Shown piece by piece: positions 1 to 6,769 of a stretch of 8,705 nt of DNA. The number at the start of each line of letters is the position of its first letter. Within the stretch, counting starts at the first letter, position 1. The stretch spans positions 1 to 8,705 of the forward strand of contig CAYTZO010000036.1 of assembly GCA_964442525.1 (NCBI GenBank), given 5' to 3'. The translations under genes were made by a program, and so were the position numbers. The stretch is from CAYTZO01 sp964442525. GTDB lineage: Bacteria; Patescibacteriota; Microgenomatia; UBA10105; UBA927. The notes under the pieces were generated by a model. That model made no database searches, was not told where the DNA came from, and worked only from the letters and a program-made list of their open reading frames with translations.

Positions 1-73
1 GGGCCCGTAGCTCATCTGGTAGAGCGTGCGCATGGCATGCGCAAGGTGGTCGGTTCGAGCCCGATCGGGTCCA
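1..73 (+). tRNA. tRNA-Ala (anticodon GGC)
   Basis: A complete cloverleaf can be drawn by eye. The acceptor stem is 1-7 with 66-72, the D stem 10-13 with 22-25, the anticodon stem 27-31 with 39-43, and the T stem 49-53 with 61-65 around a TTCGAGC loop. The seven-base anticodon loop ATGGCAT puts GGC at 34-36, which reads GCC/GCU alanine codons. The third acceptor pair is G3:T70, the classic alanine identity element, and the discriminator base is A73. The next bases are CAC, so the CCA end is not encoded and must be added by a nucleotidyltransferase. The promoter lies outside the window. Confidence 0.96.
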
Positions 74-99
74 CACTTCGACATAAGAATGTCTCAGTG
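74..99. terminator. weak hairpin between convergent tRNA and M23 gene
   Basis: CACT (74-77) pairs with AGTG (96-99), and GACAT (80-84) pairs with ATGTC (89-93) around the tetraloop AAGA, with a symmetric TC/TC internal loop between the stems. It sits between the tRNA and the stop codon of the convergent peptidase gene. It could help end transcription from either side, but neither strand has a clear T-run, so a processing or chance hairpin is equally possible. Confidence 0.3.
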
Positions 100-106
100 C
101 AAGCAC

Positions 107-1183
107 TTATTTGAGATACGGCCGGGGATCAACCGGTACGCCGTTGACGCGGACCTCAAAGTGCACATGAGGGCCTGTGGAACGACCGGTCGAGCCCATC
201 TTGCCGATAATCTGTCCCCGAACTACTTTATCTCCTACTTTCACGTAAATCTCACTCATATGTGCGTAGAGCGTACTAAAGCCGTTTCCGTGATCAATGA
301 TGACATATTCCCCGTAATCGTAGCGGAGGTAGCGGACGAGCGATACTACCCCGTCTGCGGCTGCGGCAATACCGGGCAAGCTCGGATTGGCAATATCAAA
401 TGCCATATGGTACCAAACCGGATACTGCGTGATCACGCCGCTCACCGGCCAGGAGAACTGTCCCGTTCCGCCGGCCAAAACCGGCGGCAAGGGGGCAGCA
501 ATGGCAGGCGCTTGCGGTTGTACGCCGTCGGGGACAATCAAGGTTTGCCCGACGTTGAGCGCAAAAGTATCGAGGTCGGCAAAGTCATTAAACGGAAAGT
601 TGATGATCTTTTGCGCATCAGTTTTATACTTTTTTGCTATAGAATAAATCGTTTCTCCTTCTGTTACCTTGTGCACGATGCCGCTAACGGGCGGAATTTT
701 AAGTTGATCTCCGGTGCTCAAAGTATCTCCTTTAAGATCATTTGCCCATCGAACAGTATCAACGGAAATACCGAATTTCTCCGCGACTTTTGAAAGCGTA
801 TCTCCCGCAATTACCGTATAGGTAATTACCTGATCCCGCGGCTTATCGGAAATCTGCGTCTGCACGCCATAGTTAGTAAGATCGAGAGAAGAAACAACTG
901 CGGAAGGAGGAGTAAATTCAGCCAGGGCTCCCGGAAGTCCTCCGGGATATGTTTTCGCAAGGATCGGGCCGCCAATCATGCCAACTACAAAAAGAATGCT
1001 TAACGAAAAATAAAGAAATGGTCGCTGGTAGGTCCCCCGCCGTGCCATGAGAAGACCAACGAGGTTATCCTTATTCGTTTCAAACCAGTACGCAAAGGCA
1101 CTAATTTTATGCTCGACATAGAGAAGCCAACCACTTCCCCATGCACGAATGTCATCGCGAAGATTAACAAGCGTTCTTTTCAT
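107..1183 (-). CDS. membrane-anchored LysM / M23-family peptidase
   Basis: Predicted 358-residue cell-wall hydrolase. A cytoplasmic N-terminus of about 55 residues leads to one transmembrane segment (about 56-76, FLYFSLSILFVVGMIGGPIL). Two LysM modules follow (about 120-165, with AGDTLSKVAEKFGI, and about 168-220, with EGETIYSIAKKYKT). A short Pro/Ala linker precedes the C-terminal M23 domain (about 244-357). The zinc-site pattern is intact: HxxxD at H259/D263 (YHMAFD), H308 (YAHMS) and HxH at H339/H341 (GPHVHFE), so it should be an active lysostaphin-type endopeptidase cleaving peptidoglycan peptides, with LysM binding the glycan. I chose the ATG at 1183. The frame stays open to a TTG at 1225, but that start adds 14 unremarkable residues and neither start has a good Shine-Dalgarno. 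It lies 57 nt downstream of rho on the same strand and is probably cotranscribed with it. Confidence 0.88.
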   Translation of the reverse strand: MKRTLVNLRDDIRAWGSGWLLYVEHKISAFAYWFETNKDNLVGLLMARRGTYQRPFLYFSLSILFVVGMIGGPILAKTYPGGLPGALAEFTPPSAVVSSLDLTNYGVQTQISDKPRDQVITYTVIAGDTLSKVAEKFGISVDTVRWANDLKGDTLSTGDQLKIPPVSGIVHKVTEGETIYSIAKKYKTDAQKIINFPFNDFADLDTFALNVGQTLIVPDGVQPQAPAIAAPLPPVLAGGTGQFSWPVSGVITQYPVWYHMAFDIANPSLPGIAAAADGVVSLVRYLRYDYGEYVIIDHGNGFSTLYAHMSEIYVKVGDKVVRGQIIGKMGSTGRSTGPHVHFEVRVNGVPVDPRPYLK

Positions 1184-1240
1184 TATCGTGTCAGAGAGAG
1201 TAGCACGTGAAAAATGAAGATGCAATAAGACCGGAAGATA

Positions 1241-2905
1241 TTATCCCTTGGCTAAACTGTCAAGAAACTCTGTGTTTGTTTTTGTTTTGGTGAGGCGTTC
1301 GATAAGCATCATGGTGCGTTCCTCGTCAGACAGAAGCGAGAGCATGTGGCGAAGTGTCGTAACTTTTTTCATCGTCTCTTCACCCAGAAGCAGCTCATCG
1401 TGGCGCGTACCGCTTTTGCCGACATCAATTGCCGGAAAAATTCTTCGCTCCTGAAGTGAGCGGGAAAGCGTAAGCTCCATGTTCCCGGTTCCTTTAAACT
1501 CCTCGTAGATAAGGTCATCCATTCGGCTGCCGGTATCGATAAGTGCAGTTCCGATAACCGTGAGCGACCCGCCTTCGGTAACTCTTTTCTTGCCAACAGT
1601 CTTAATAATCTCTTCCGTCTTTGGTAATCCGTCTTCTCTTACTGCTGACGTAGGAAGCTCAACGCACCGTGCCGCTCCTAAAAACCGTTTGGCTGGATAG
1701 AGAGCCGCAGGATCAAATCCTCCGGAAAGCGTCCGGCCCGAAGGGTTTACGACCAGATTATAAGCGCGGGCAAGCCGGGTAATGGAATCGAGGAGAATCA
1801 CGACATCACGGCCCATTTCCACGAGCCGCTTGGCCCGGTCAAGAGCAACTTCCGCAATGCGGGTTTGCTCCGTGGGTGATTCATCAAAATTACTCGCAAA
1901 CACTTCCCCCTTGACGCTTCGGCTTATGTCGGTCACTTCTTCCGGCCGTTCGCCGATGAGGGCTGCCATAAGGTGAACATCCGGGTAATTGGCGGAAACG
2001 CCCGCGGCAATTTCCTTAAGAATCGTCGTTTTCCCGGCTTTTGGAGGACTCACGATAAGACCCCGCTGTCCAAATCCAATCGGCGCAACTAGGTCGATCA
2101 TTCTCGTTGAAAGCGGATGTTGCCCGGTTTCAAGGCGCAAGAGCTTATTTGGGTAAACGGGCGTGAGATCTTCAAACTTGGGCCGACGCTCCATTTGCTC
2201 AGCCGGCATGTCGTTGACCTTCTCGACTTTGAGAAGTCCCCAAAACCGCTCGTTATCTTTGGGGGGCCGCGCCTGGCCCTCTACCATGTCGCCGTTTCGC
2301 AGAAGAAACCGGCGGATCTGCGAGAGGGAAATATAAATATCCCGTTCGCTCGGCGTGTATTTGGGCCGGAGAAATCCATGACCCTCGGGCATGGTATCAA
2401 GGACTCCGTGAACGGTCTCTGTCGGCACATCAATATCCGGACTAAAGCCGTTTGTCCCCTCTGGACTATCGACGCTCCCTTCCCGCCACCCCGACGGAGG
2501 TCTTGATCCGAACCGGGGCGATCCGTTCTGATATCCCCCTCTCCCTCCCGTTCCCATGGGCGCTCCAAATGGTCCTGCCCGTCGAAAATCACGGGACCTG
2601 CGGTAGCTAAATGATCGGTCAAAACGGGGAGGAAATGACGGGGCGCGGACGGATTCCCGCGGTCTGTCAGGGTGCTCGCGGCTACCCGCTCTTGGAGCTT
2701 CTGATTTTTTCTCTGTTTTCTCCTGAACGTTCCCGCGTCCCGTCTCTCCTTTTACCGGTCCGCCGACAAAATCGTCAACGCTTAGCTCACCAGGTGTCTT
2801 TCCGACGGGTTCAGCCTGGTCTGGAGCGGATTGAACAGGAGAAGCCGACTCACGTGGGCTCGTTGTCTGAGAAGCCGATGATTTTCGTGTTGCACGAAAT
2901 GCCAT
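1241..2905 (-). CDS. rho: transcription termination factor Rho
   Basis: A 554-residue Rho, the hexameric RNA-dependent ATPase that ends untranslated transcripts. Residues about 160-235 form the cold-shock-like primary RNA-binding domain (GHGFLRPK, DIYISLSQIRRF, RPPKDNERFWGLLKVEKVN). The ATPase core follows: Walker A PPKAGKTT (287-294), IGERPEEVTD (317-326), Walker B VVILLDSITRLARAYN (368-383), Q-loop region LSGGFDPAALYPAKRFLGAA (393-412), and R-loop region GTGNMELTLSRS (472-483) with ERRIFPAIDVGKSGTR. All catalytic positions I can check look intact. The first 160 residues are low-complexity, rich in Arg, Gly, Ser, Pro and Glu, and replace the helical Rho_N bundle of E. coli Rho (419 residues). 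The ATG at 2905 has no visible Shine-Dalgarno. The frame is open upstream only to a TAG, with no other start codon, so this start is the only option. Confidence 0.97.
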   Translation of the reverse strand: MAFRATRKSSASQTTSPRESASPVQSAPDQAEPVGKTPGELSVDDFVGGPVKGETGRGNVQEKTEKKSEAPRAGSREHPDRPRESVRAPSFPPRFDRSFSYRRSRDFRRAGPFGAPMGTGGRGGYQNGSPRFGSRPPSGWREGSVDSPEGTNGFSPDIDVPTETVHGVLDTMPEGHGFLRPKYTPSERDIYISLSQIRRFLLRNGDMVEGQARPPKDNERFWGLLKVEKVNDMPAEQMERRPKFEDLTPVYPNKLLRLETGQHPLSTRMIDLVAPIGFGQRGLIVSPPKAGKTTILKEIAAGVSANYPDVHLMAALIGERPEEVTDISRSVKGEVFASNFDESPTEQTRIAEVALDRAKRLVEMGRDVVILLDSITRLARAYNLVVNPSGRTLSGGFDPAALYPAKRFLGAARCVELPTSAVREDGLPKTEEIIKTVGKKRVTEGGSLTVIGTALIDTGSRMDDLIYEEFKGTGNMELTLSRSLQERRIFPAIDVGKSGTRHDELLLGEETMKKVTTLRHMLSLLSDEERTMMLIERLTKTKTNTEFLDSLAKG

Positions 2906-3039
2906 ATGGTTTAGAAGGGAATTGTTGCTATCTTGCCAAGGGAATGTACTCTAGGTACCCCGCATACGCTGCCATTTATGAATCTTTCACAATTGGGAAT
3001 TCATGGAACGTTACTTCTTACTTAAGGAGGAAGCTATCG

Positions 3040-3066
3040 GTTCCCCTGCATTTAACCACGTTCCCC
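3040..3066 (-). promoter_or_regulatory. GGGGAAC direct repeat flanking the rho -10 box
   Basis: On the minus strand the heptamer GGGGAAC occurs twice, at 3066-3060 and 3046-3040, exactly 20 bp apart (about two helical turns). The copies bracket the proposed -10 box of the rho promoter, one in the spacer and one over the predicted transcription start. This placement is typical of an operator, but only two seven-base copies are seen and no regulator is evident. Confidence 0.25.
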
Positions 3067-3078
3067 CGCCCTTGTCAA
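3050..3078 (-). promoter_or_regulatory. candidate sigma70-type promoter for rho
   Basis: On the minus strand a perfect -35 TTGACA (3078-3073) is followed after exactly 17 bp by TTAAAT (3055-3050), a 4/6 match to TATAAT, preceded by TGG that fits an extended -10. Transcription would begin near 3043. This gives rho a 5' leader of about 138 nt, consistent with the long regulated leaders of rho genes in other bacteria. The promoter starts just past the stop codon of the oxidoreductase, so rho can be expressed separately from the genes upstream. I saw no terminator-like hairpin in the leader. It contains a 15-codon ORF (2975-2928) without a Shine-Dalgarno, which I do not consider real. Confidence 0.5.
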
Positions 3079-3088
3079 TAGGTCCTTC

Positions 3089-4243
3089 TTAGGCGGCCGT
3101 CGGAAGATTCGGATGGGAAAAACGTTGATTTCCCACGGGTTGAGCCAGTGGAGACTCGGTATGGTAAACCGATTTTATGGCGTCAACCAATTTTAGTGCA
3201 GTAAGCGCTTCGGCGGCATTATCCGGTCGTCTGCCCGACAGTGCCGCAAAAAATTCAGAGAGAACCATTTTACGGGCATTTGTCCCAACGAGCTTCATCC
3301 CTGCTCGCTCTCCATTCTGAAGTTCTATCTCGACACTGCTTTCCGATAAATCAAGATTCGCCCATCCCTTTTCTCCCGTGAGACGAAACATTTTCTCGCC
3401 AGGCGCCTCGTGCTGCGCGCCTACCTTCCCCACCACAATCCTGACAGGTGCGCCGCTGCGCGAGGCCAGTTGAAGATCGGCAAAAAGTTCTGCCCTCGGA
3501 TCATTGCCAACACGAGATACCGACCTCCATAACCCATCGGTATCGCGCGTCTCTAACCTGACATCACGGATACTCATCTCACTATCAAAAACATGGAGCC
3601 TGGCACCAACGGCAAACAGGTGAACTGCAAGATCCAGAAGCACCCCGCCGCCTTTTTGCGGATCAAGGATCCAGCCTCTCATGTTTGCTCCGTCACCTTT
3701 TTCGACTAACCTCGCCTCTACTGCCGTAATCGGCATAATTTCGCCGAGCATGCCAAACATGCTTTCAACGCTCCGACTATCCGTCGACGCAACAAATTCC
3801 GATCTGTCTATGCCCGCAAGCACTTCGGCAGGGAGCGCTTTAGAGAGGTAATGATCGCTGATGACTAATTTCCCATTTTGCCGGAACTGTTCAGCCAGAC
3901 CTTTGGCATCCTGAAATGACTGTGCCATCGGCTTTTCGACAAGGACGTTTGCAACCCCGAGATCGTTGTGGGCAAAGGCAGCATCGTGTACATGATCAAC
4001 AGGCAGCGACATGACGATCGCGTGTGTTTGCGGAGGAACCCCTGCATCCCGTACCTGGGCATGATTCACATACCGGCTATTCAAAAAGCCAAGAGCTTCA
4101 ATATCCTTTTGACCCGCTCCCTGGTCTCTCCGGCCGACAAAAAACGGAATCGTAACGCCCCGCGCTTGGGCATCTCCGAGGGTCAAGCCGGCCCATTGGC
4201 TTGAACCAAAAACGATGACACTTGCCCCTTCCTTTGGCAACAT
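3089..4243 (-). CDS. Gfo/Idh/MocA-family oxidoreductase
   Basis: Predicted 384-residue NAD(P)-dependent sugar dehydrogenase-like protein. The N-terminal Rossmann half begins ASVIVFGSSQWAGLTLGDA (about 7-25). The family signature EKP is at 103-105 (VLVEKPMA). The segment SDHYLSKALP (129-138) recalls the DHYLGK active-site segment of glucose-6-phosphate dehydrogenase, which shares this fold. GGGVLLDLAVHLFAVG (198-213) matches the family's GGG..LD.(G)xH motif, with D204 and H208 as probable active-site residues. The glycine motif is degenerate: G13-S-S-Q-W-A18 lacks the second glycine of GxGxxG/A. The start at 4243 is set by GGGAG six bases before ATG. An in-frame start at 4378 would overlap the DUF2298 gene and add 45 low-quality residues. 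It lies 61 nt downstream of DUF2298 and is probably cotranscribed. Substrate unknown; a role in making a sugar for the surface glycan is inference. Confidence 0.9.
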   Translation of the reverse strand: MLPKEGASVIVFGSSQWAGLTLGDAQARGVTIPFFVGRRDQGAGQKDIEALGFLNSRYVNHAQVRDAGVPPQTHAIVMSLPVDHVHDAAFAHNDLGVANVLVEKPMAQSFQDAKGLAEQFRQNGKLVISDHYLSKALPAEVLAGIDRSEFVASTDSRSVESMFGMLGEIMPITAVEARLVEKGDGANMRGWILDPQKGGGVLLDLAVHLFAVGARLHVFDSEMSIRDVRLETRDTDGLWRSVSRVGNDPRAELFADLQLASRSGAPVRIVVGKVGAQHEAPGEKMFRLTGEKGWANLDLSESSVEIELQNGERAGMKLVGTNARKMVLSEFFAALSGRRPDNAAEALTALKLVDAIKSVYHTESPLAQPVGNQRFSHPNLPTAA

Positions 4244-4304
4244 AAAATACTCCCGACTTTCGTCTGGCTGACAGAGATTCCGCTGGCAACGGGAAATTCC
4301 GTTC

Positions 4305-6419
4305 CTAGAGGACTTGGTAAATCGTGGTATTCCCCTGACGGAAGACCACGCGCCCCAAGACAGTAAACTTTTCTTCAATCAGTCCTGGATATTTCTGTCG
4401 CTCAAGACTACCTATGATTATATACCTCACGTCAAACCGACTAAGAAGTCCGCGCACGGCATCAGGGTCTTTGCTTTCGTAGATAATCCTGACAACTTCG
4501 CGTCGGGGTGCGACAACATCGTAGGAACCGCGCCAAAGCCATTCATGGACCGGCCACCCGATGATCGCCGGTATCCCGGTAAAGGCGCTAAACCGCGCAT
4601 AATCGGTGTAACTTTCTCCATCTGCTTCAACAAGGGAGAAAGTGCCGCCGGTACGGGGCTGATTACCAAGCCAAAGCATCGCCAGGTAATCATCGCGGTA
4701 ATCCTTGGCAAACCAATTAAGCCCCCAGAGCCCTTCGTAACGGCTCAGGCTATTAAAGTACGAACGGATGCTAAATATCGGATAGATGGACACAAGGAAA
4801 AGCTGAGGAAGAAGGAAAACGAAAAAGATTTTTTTCCCTATCGCTTCTCGCTTCTCGCTTATCATCTTTACGATCGTATAGCCGCTGACGATGGAAAACA
4901 TTATGAATGCCTGATATCCCAGTTTAAACATGGTATTGGCGCGAAAATGCTGGGGGTAAATATCTTTGAAATAAAAAAACTCCGGGAAAATAATAAGTGC
5001 CAGAGAAAATAAAAAGAACACTTTTAATACTCGATCTTTTTGCTCGTATTTTCGCTCCGCATGTGACTTTTTCCGAAAAAAGAACCAAGTGCCACAGTAC
5101 CAAAAAAATCCCCAGAGGAGCGCCAGCATCCAAAGGGGGGAACGCTGACATTTCTGCACTGACTCAAAAAGGATCGGTCCAAAACGCAGGTTTTGGAGAA
5201 AGGCGGGAGGACAGTTAACGGCAATCCCCGATACAAATGATTCAAAGCGAAAAAGAAACGGAAGACTCGTTACGAACGCGCTTCCCACAACAATCCCAAG
5301 GGCGTTTCCTGTGGTTACCCAACCCCCTTTCCCTTTGTTGATCAGGATTAAAATCGCAAAAAGTCCAAGGTAAATCGGGCCATCAAGTGCGTTTGTCATG
5401 AGAAGGAGACCAACAAGAAAACCGTAAAACGTGATGGGTAAAAATGCGTTACGTATCACAGATTGCCTATCCCGTACTACCATCCCTATAAGCATCGCAA
5501 TTGCCAACAGTGCCAACGGTATCGACAATACTTGTCCGTGGACATCGGAGACAACAAACGAGTAGCTTGGAAACTCGTGAATCGTAAACGGGATAAAGCG
5601 CGTCGCGTTGGCGTACCAGTAGCGATTGAGCCCTTCCGGAAGCCTCGCAATAAATTGTCCGATCGGCCAGAGAAGTTTCCAAAACGGCGCAACATTATCG
5701 CCCGTGTATCCCTGGGTAAACGCATAGATCGTCTGCATGTTGCCGGCTAAGGTCACGAGAAAAGCCGTGAGCAAGCCTCCTCCTATTTCCCTAACCATCC
5801 CAAACCCCCTAAGAAGTTCCCTTCCGATCGCAAAACTCATTGTGAGAGTCAGGGCAAATAGGGTCGCAAGCATAAGGTTAAACGTGTATGAGAGATCCAA
5901 ACCGGAAAACTTGGTAAGAACGGCAGTCACGAGATGCCCAAAGTAATAGTAATTAATGGGTTTGCCTGCATACCACATGTCAGCAGGAGGAAAAAACTGA
6001 CTGTTGAGAATCGACTTCATGAATCCGTAATCCATGAACTTCTCGAGTCCCCGGATGCTCGGCTCGTGCCCCTTGATCCAACTCCAAAAAAGAAGGCTGA
6101 GGAAAAAGAAAATTTCTTCTGCAAGTATTGTTTTGATCTGAAACAACCGAAGCGGCCCACGGGGTGATCTTATGAGAAACCCAGCAAGGAGCACCACGCC
6201 CATCGCACCAAGTATCGCCACTATGGTAAAGGGCACAATCCGCGTGGTCCCGAATACATACACGAGCCAACTTACGGTAGCAAGCCCCACGGCTTTCGAA
6301 AAGAGATATCCCGCGTCGTACCAGCTGTCAAAAAATTTTCTCGTGAGCGGGAAGGCCACGGCGCCAAAAAGAAACAATGTCCCCCACCAGATGGCAACGA
6401 GCCATAAATCGCTTCCCAT
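4305..6419 (-). CDS. DUF2298 / 'YYY' polytopic membrane protein
   Basis: A 704-residue integral membrane protein of the DUF2298 (Chlor_Arch_YYY) family, with many hydrophobic spans from residue 5 to about 550 and a soluble C-terminal tail. Family hallmarks are present: RGLEKFMDYGF (123-133), PPADMWYAGKPINYYYFGH (144-162) with the naming YYY at 157-159, HEFPSYSFVVSDVHGQVLSI (281-300) with acidic and histidine residues at a membrane face, RANTMFKLGYQA (493-504), and the C-terminal ESYTDYARFSAFTGIPAIIG (602-621) then GWPVHEWLWRG (621-631). The family resembles GT-C membrane glycosyltransferases, but its reaction is not established. An extended -10 box ends eight bases before the ATG and there is no Shine-Dalgarno, so the message may be leaderless. 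The gene heads a likely two-gene unit with the oxidoreductase. A divergent GT39-like gene lies about 650 bp away, a pairing often seen for this family. Confidence 0.94.
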   Translation of the reverse strand: MGSDLWLVAIWWGTLFLFGAVAFPLTRKFFDSWYDAGYLFSKAVGLATVSWLVYVFGTTRIVPFTIVAILGAMGVVLLAGFLIRSPRGPLRLFQIKTILAEEIFFFLSLLFWSWIKGHEPSIRGLEKFMDYGFMKSILNSQFFPPADMWYAGKPINYYYFGHLVTAVLTKFSGLDLSYTFNLMLATLFALTLTMSFAIGRELLRGFGMVREIGGGLLTAFLVTLAGNMQTIYAFTQGYTGDNVAPFWKLLWPIGQFIARLPEGLNRYWYANATRFIPFTIHEFPSYSFVVSDVHGQVLSIPLALLAIAMLIGMVVRDRQSVIRNAFLPITFYGFLVGLLLMTNALDGPIYLGLFAILILINKGKGGWVTTGNALGIVVGSAFVTSLPFLFRFESFVSGIAVNCPPAFLQNLRFGPILFESVQKCQRSPLWMLALLWGFFWYCGTWFFFRKKSHAERKYEQKDRVLKVFFLFSLALIIFPEFFYFKDIYPQHFRANTMFKLGYQAFIMFSIVSGYTIVKMISEKREAIGKKIFFVFLLPQLFLVSIYPIFSIRSYFNSLSRYEGLWGLNWFAKDYRDDYLAMLWLGNQPRTGGTFSLVEADGESYTDYARFSAFTGIPAIIGWPVHEWLWRGSYDVVAPRREVVRIIYESKDPDAVRGLLSRFDVRYIIIGSLERQKYPGLIEEKFTVLGRVVFRQGNTTIYQVL
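4842..4862. repeat. three tandem 7-bp units inside the DUF2298 gene
   Basis: On the plus strand CGCTTCT, CGCTTCT and CGCTTAT follow directly, so two units are perfect and the third differs at one base. On the coding strand they specify part of the polar SEKREAI loop (about residues 521-527). Seven is not a multiple of three, so gain or loss of one unit would shift the frame and truncate the protein. The tract is short and is probably stable. Confidence 0.5.
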
Positions 6420-6427
6420 AATCCACT

Positions 6428-6436
6428 ATTATACCA
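6428..6436 (-). promoter_or_regulatory. extended -10 promoter of the DUF2298 gene, likely leaderless
   Basis: The minus strand reads TGG then TATAAT, a perfect extended -10 (TGnTATAAT), with the hexamer at 6433-6428. Only eight bases (AGTGGATT) separate it from the ATG at 6419, so the predicted start falls within about two bases of the start codon. No -35 match is visible at 16-18 bp, as expected for an extended -10 promoter. No Shine-Dalgarno fits upstream of the ATG. Confidence 0.65.
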
Positions 6437-6478
6437 AGATGGTGATCCCGACCGCTCCCTATCTGCTATACTTTGCCT

Positions 6479-6523
6479 GCGGCCGCGAGTATGCAAGGCA
6501 ATCTGTCCGCTACTCACGGCCGC
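6479..6523 (-). other. 13-bp GC-rich hairpin after the small gene
   Basis: On the minus strand GCGGCCGTGAGTA (6523-6511) pairs with TACTCGCGGCCGC (6491-6479) over all 13 positions, with one G-U pair and a 19-nt loop. It begins 11 nt after the stop codon of the 75-residue gene. On the plus strand the same position would be a C-A mismatch, so the fold suits minus-strand RNA. No T-run follows, so it is not a standard intrinsic terminator. A 3'-end stabiliser or RNA processing element between the small gene and DUF2298 is plausible. Confidence 0.5.
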
Positions 6524-6534
6524 ACACACGTCCG

Positions 6535-6762
6535 TTATAAGACCGACTCAACGGTTCCAACTCTTCCCGGGTGCATTTCATTCTCTATTAGTGCTTCTCT
6601 CACAGTCATTTTGCTTTCTGTTTTGCTCACGGCAAAAAGCTTTATTTCGTTACCCACGAGCCTGAGATAATCCTCGTCCAACCATCCTGAGCGCATACAG
6701 GTTTCCGTATTCATTCCTCTTGGACTTCCTCCGGTAAATATCACAACTTTTTGTACTGCCAT
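6535..6762 (-). CDS. 75-residue protein of unknown function
   Basis: The reading frame from ATG 6762 to TAA 6535 encodes 75 residues: N-terminus MAVQKVVIFTGGSPRGMN, middle SGWLDEDYLRLVGNEIKL, C-terminus TVREALIENEMHPGRVGTVE then SVL. It has no membrane segment or signal peptide. I do not recognise the family. The TVREALIENEMHPGRV stretch faintly resembles the helix of small beta-grasp proteins such as ThiS/MoaD, but the C-terminal diglycine is missing, so I do not assign it. An adjacent 100-N gap splits the start region. The same 14 bases flank the gap, and joining them places AGGAGGTGA five bases before this ATG, which is strong support for a real gene. Upstream lies a strong terminator and structured leader, which suggests control by attenuation. 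DUF2298 begins 115 nt downstream from its own promoter. Confidence 0.72.
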   Translation of the reverse strand: MAVQKVVIFTGGSPRGMNTETCMRSGWLDEDYLRLVGNEIKLFAVSKTESKMTVREALIENEMHPGRVGTVESVL

Positions 6763-6769
6763 AGAATTC
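6756..6769. repeat. left copy of the 14-bp sequence flanking the gap
   Basis: CTGCCATAGAATTC is identical to the 14 bases at 6870-6883 on the other side of the N run. The simplest reading is one genomic sequence present at both contig ends and left unmerged. It carries the ATG of the 75-residue gene. Confidence 0.95.

Noticed and set aside
26..793. Plus-strand ORF of 255 codons
   Set aside because: It begins inside the tRNA and runs antisense to the M23 catalytic and LysM domains, with no family signature of its own.
1184..1225. TTG start of the M23 peptidase
   Set aside because: TTG with no Shine-Dalgarno; it adds 14 residues outside the recognisable architecture. The ATG at 1183 is simpler, though not proven.
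3024..3030. AAGGAGG Shine-Dalgarno on the plus strand in the rho leader region
   Set aside because: No ATG, GTG or TTG start of an ORF follows at a workable distance.
4284..4305. Terminator between DUF2298 and the oxidoreductase
   Set aside because: Only a 5-bp stem (AACGG/CCGTT) with a bulged extension and no T-run; too weak to call.
4244..4378. Upstream start giving a 429-residue oxidoreductase
   Set aside because: It would overlap the DUF2298 coding end by 74 bases, the extra residues do not look like a Rossmann start, and the ATG at 4243 has its own GGGAG site.
4314..5012. Plus-strand ORF of 232 codons
   Set aside because: It is the antisense shadow of the conserved C-terminal half of DUF2298 and shows no recognisable domain.
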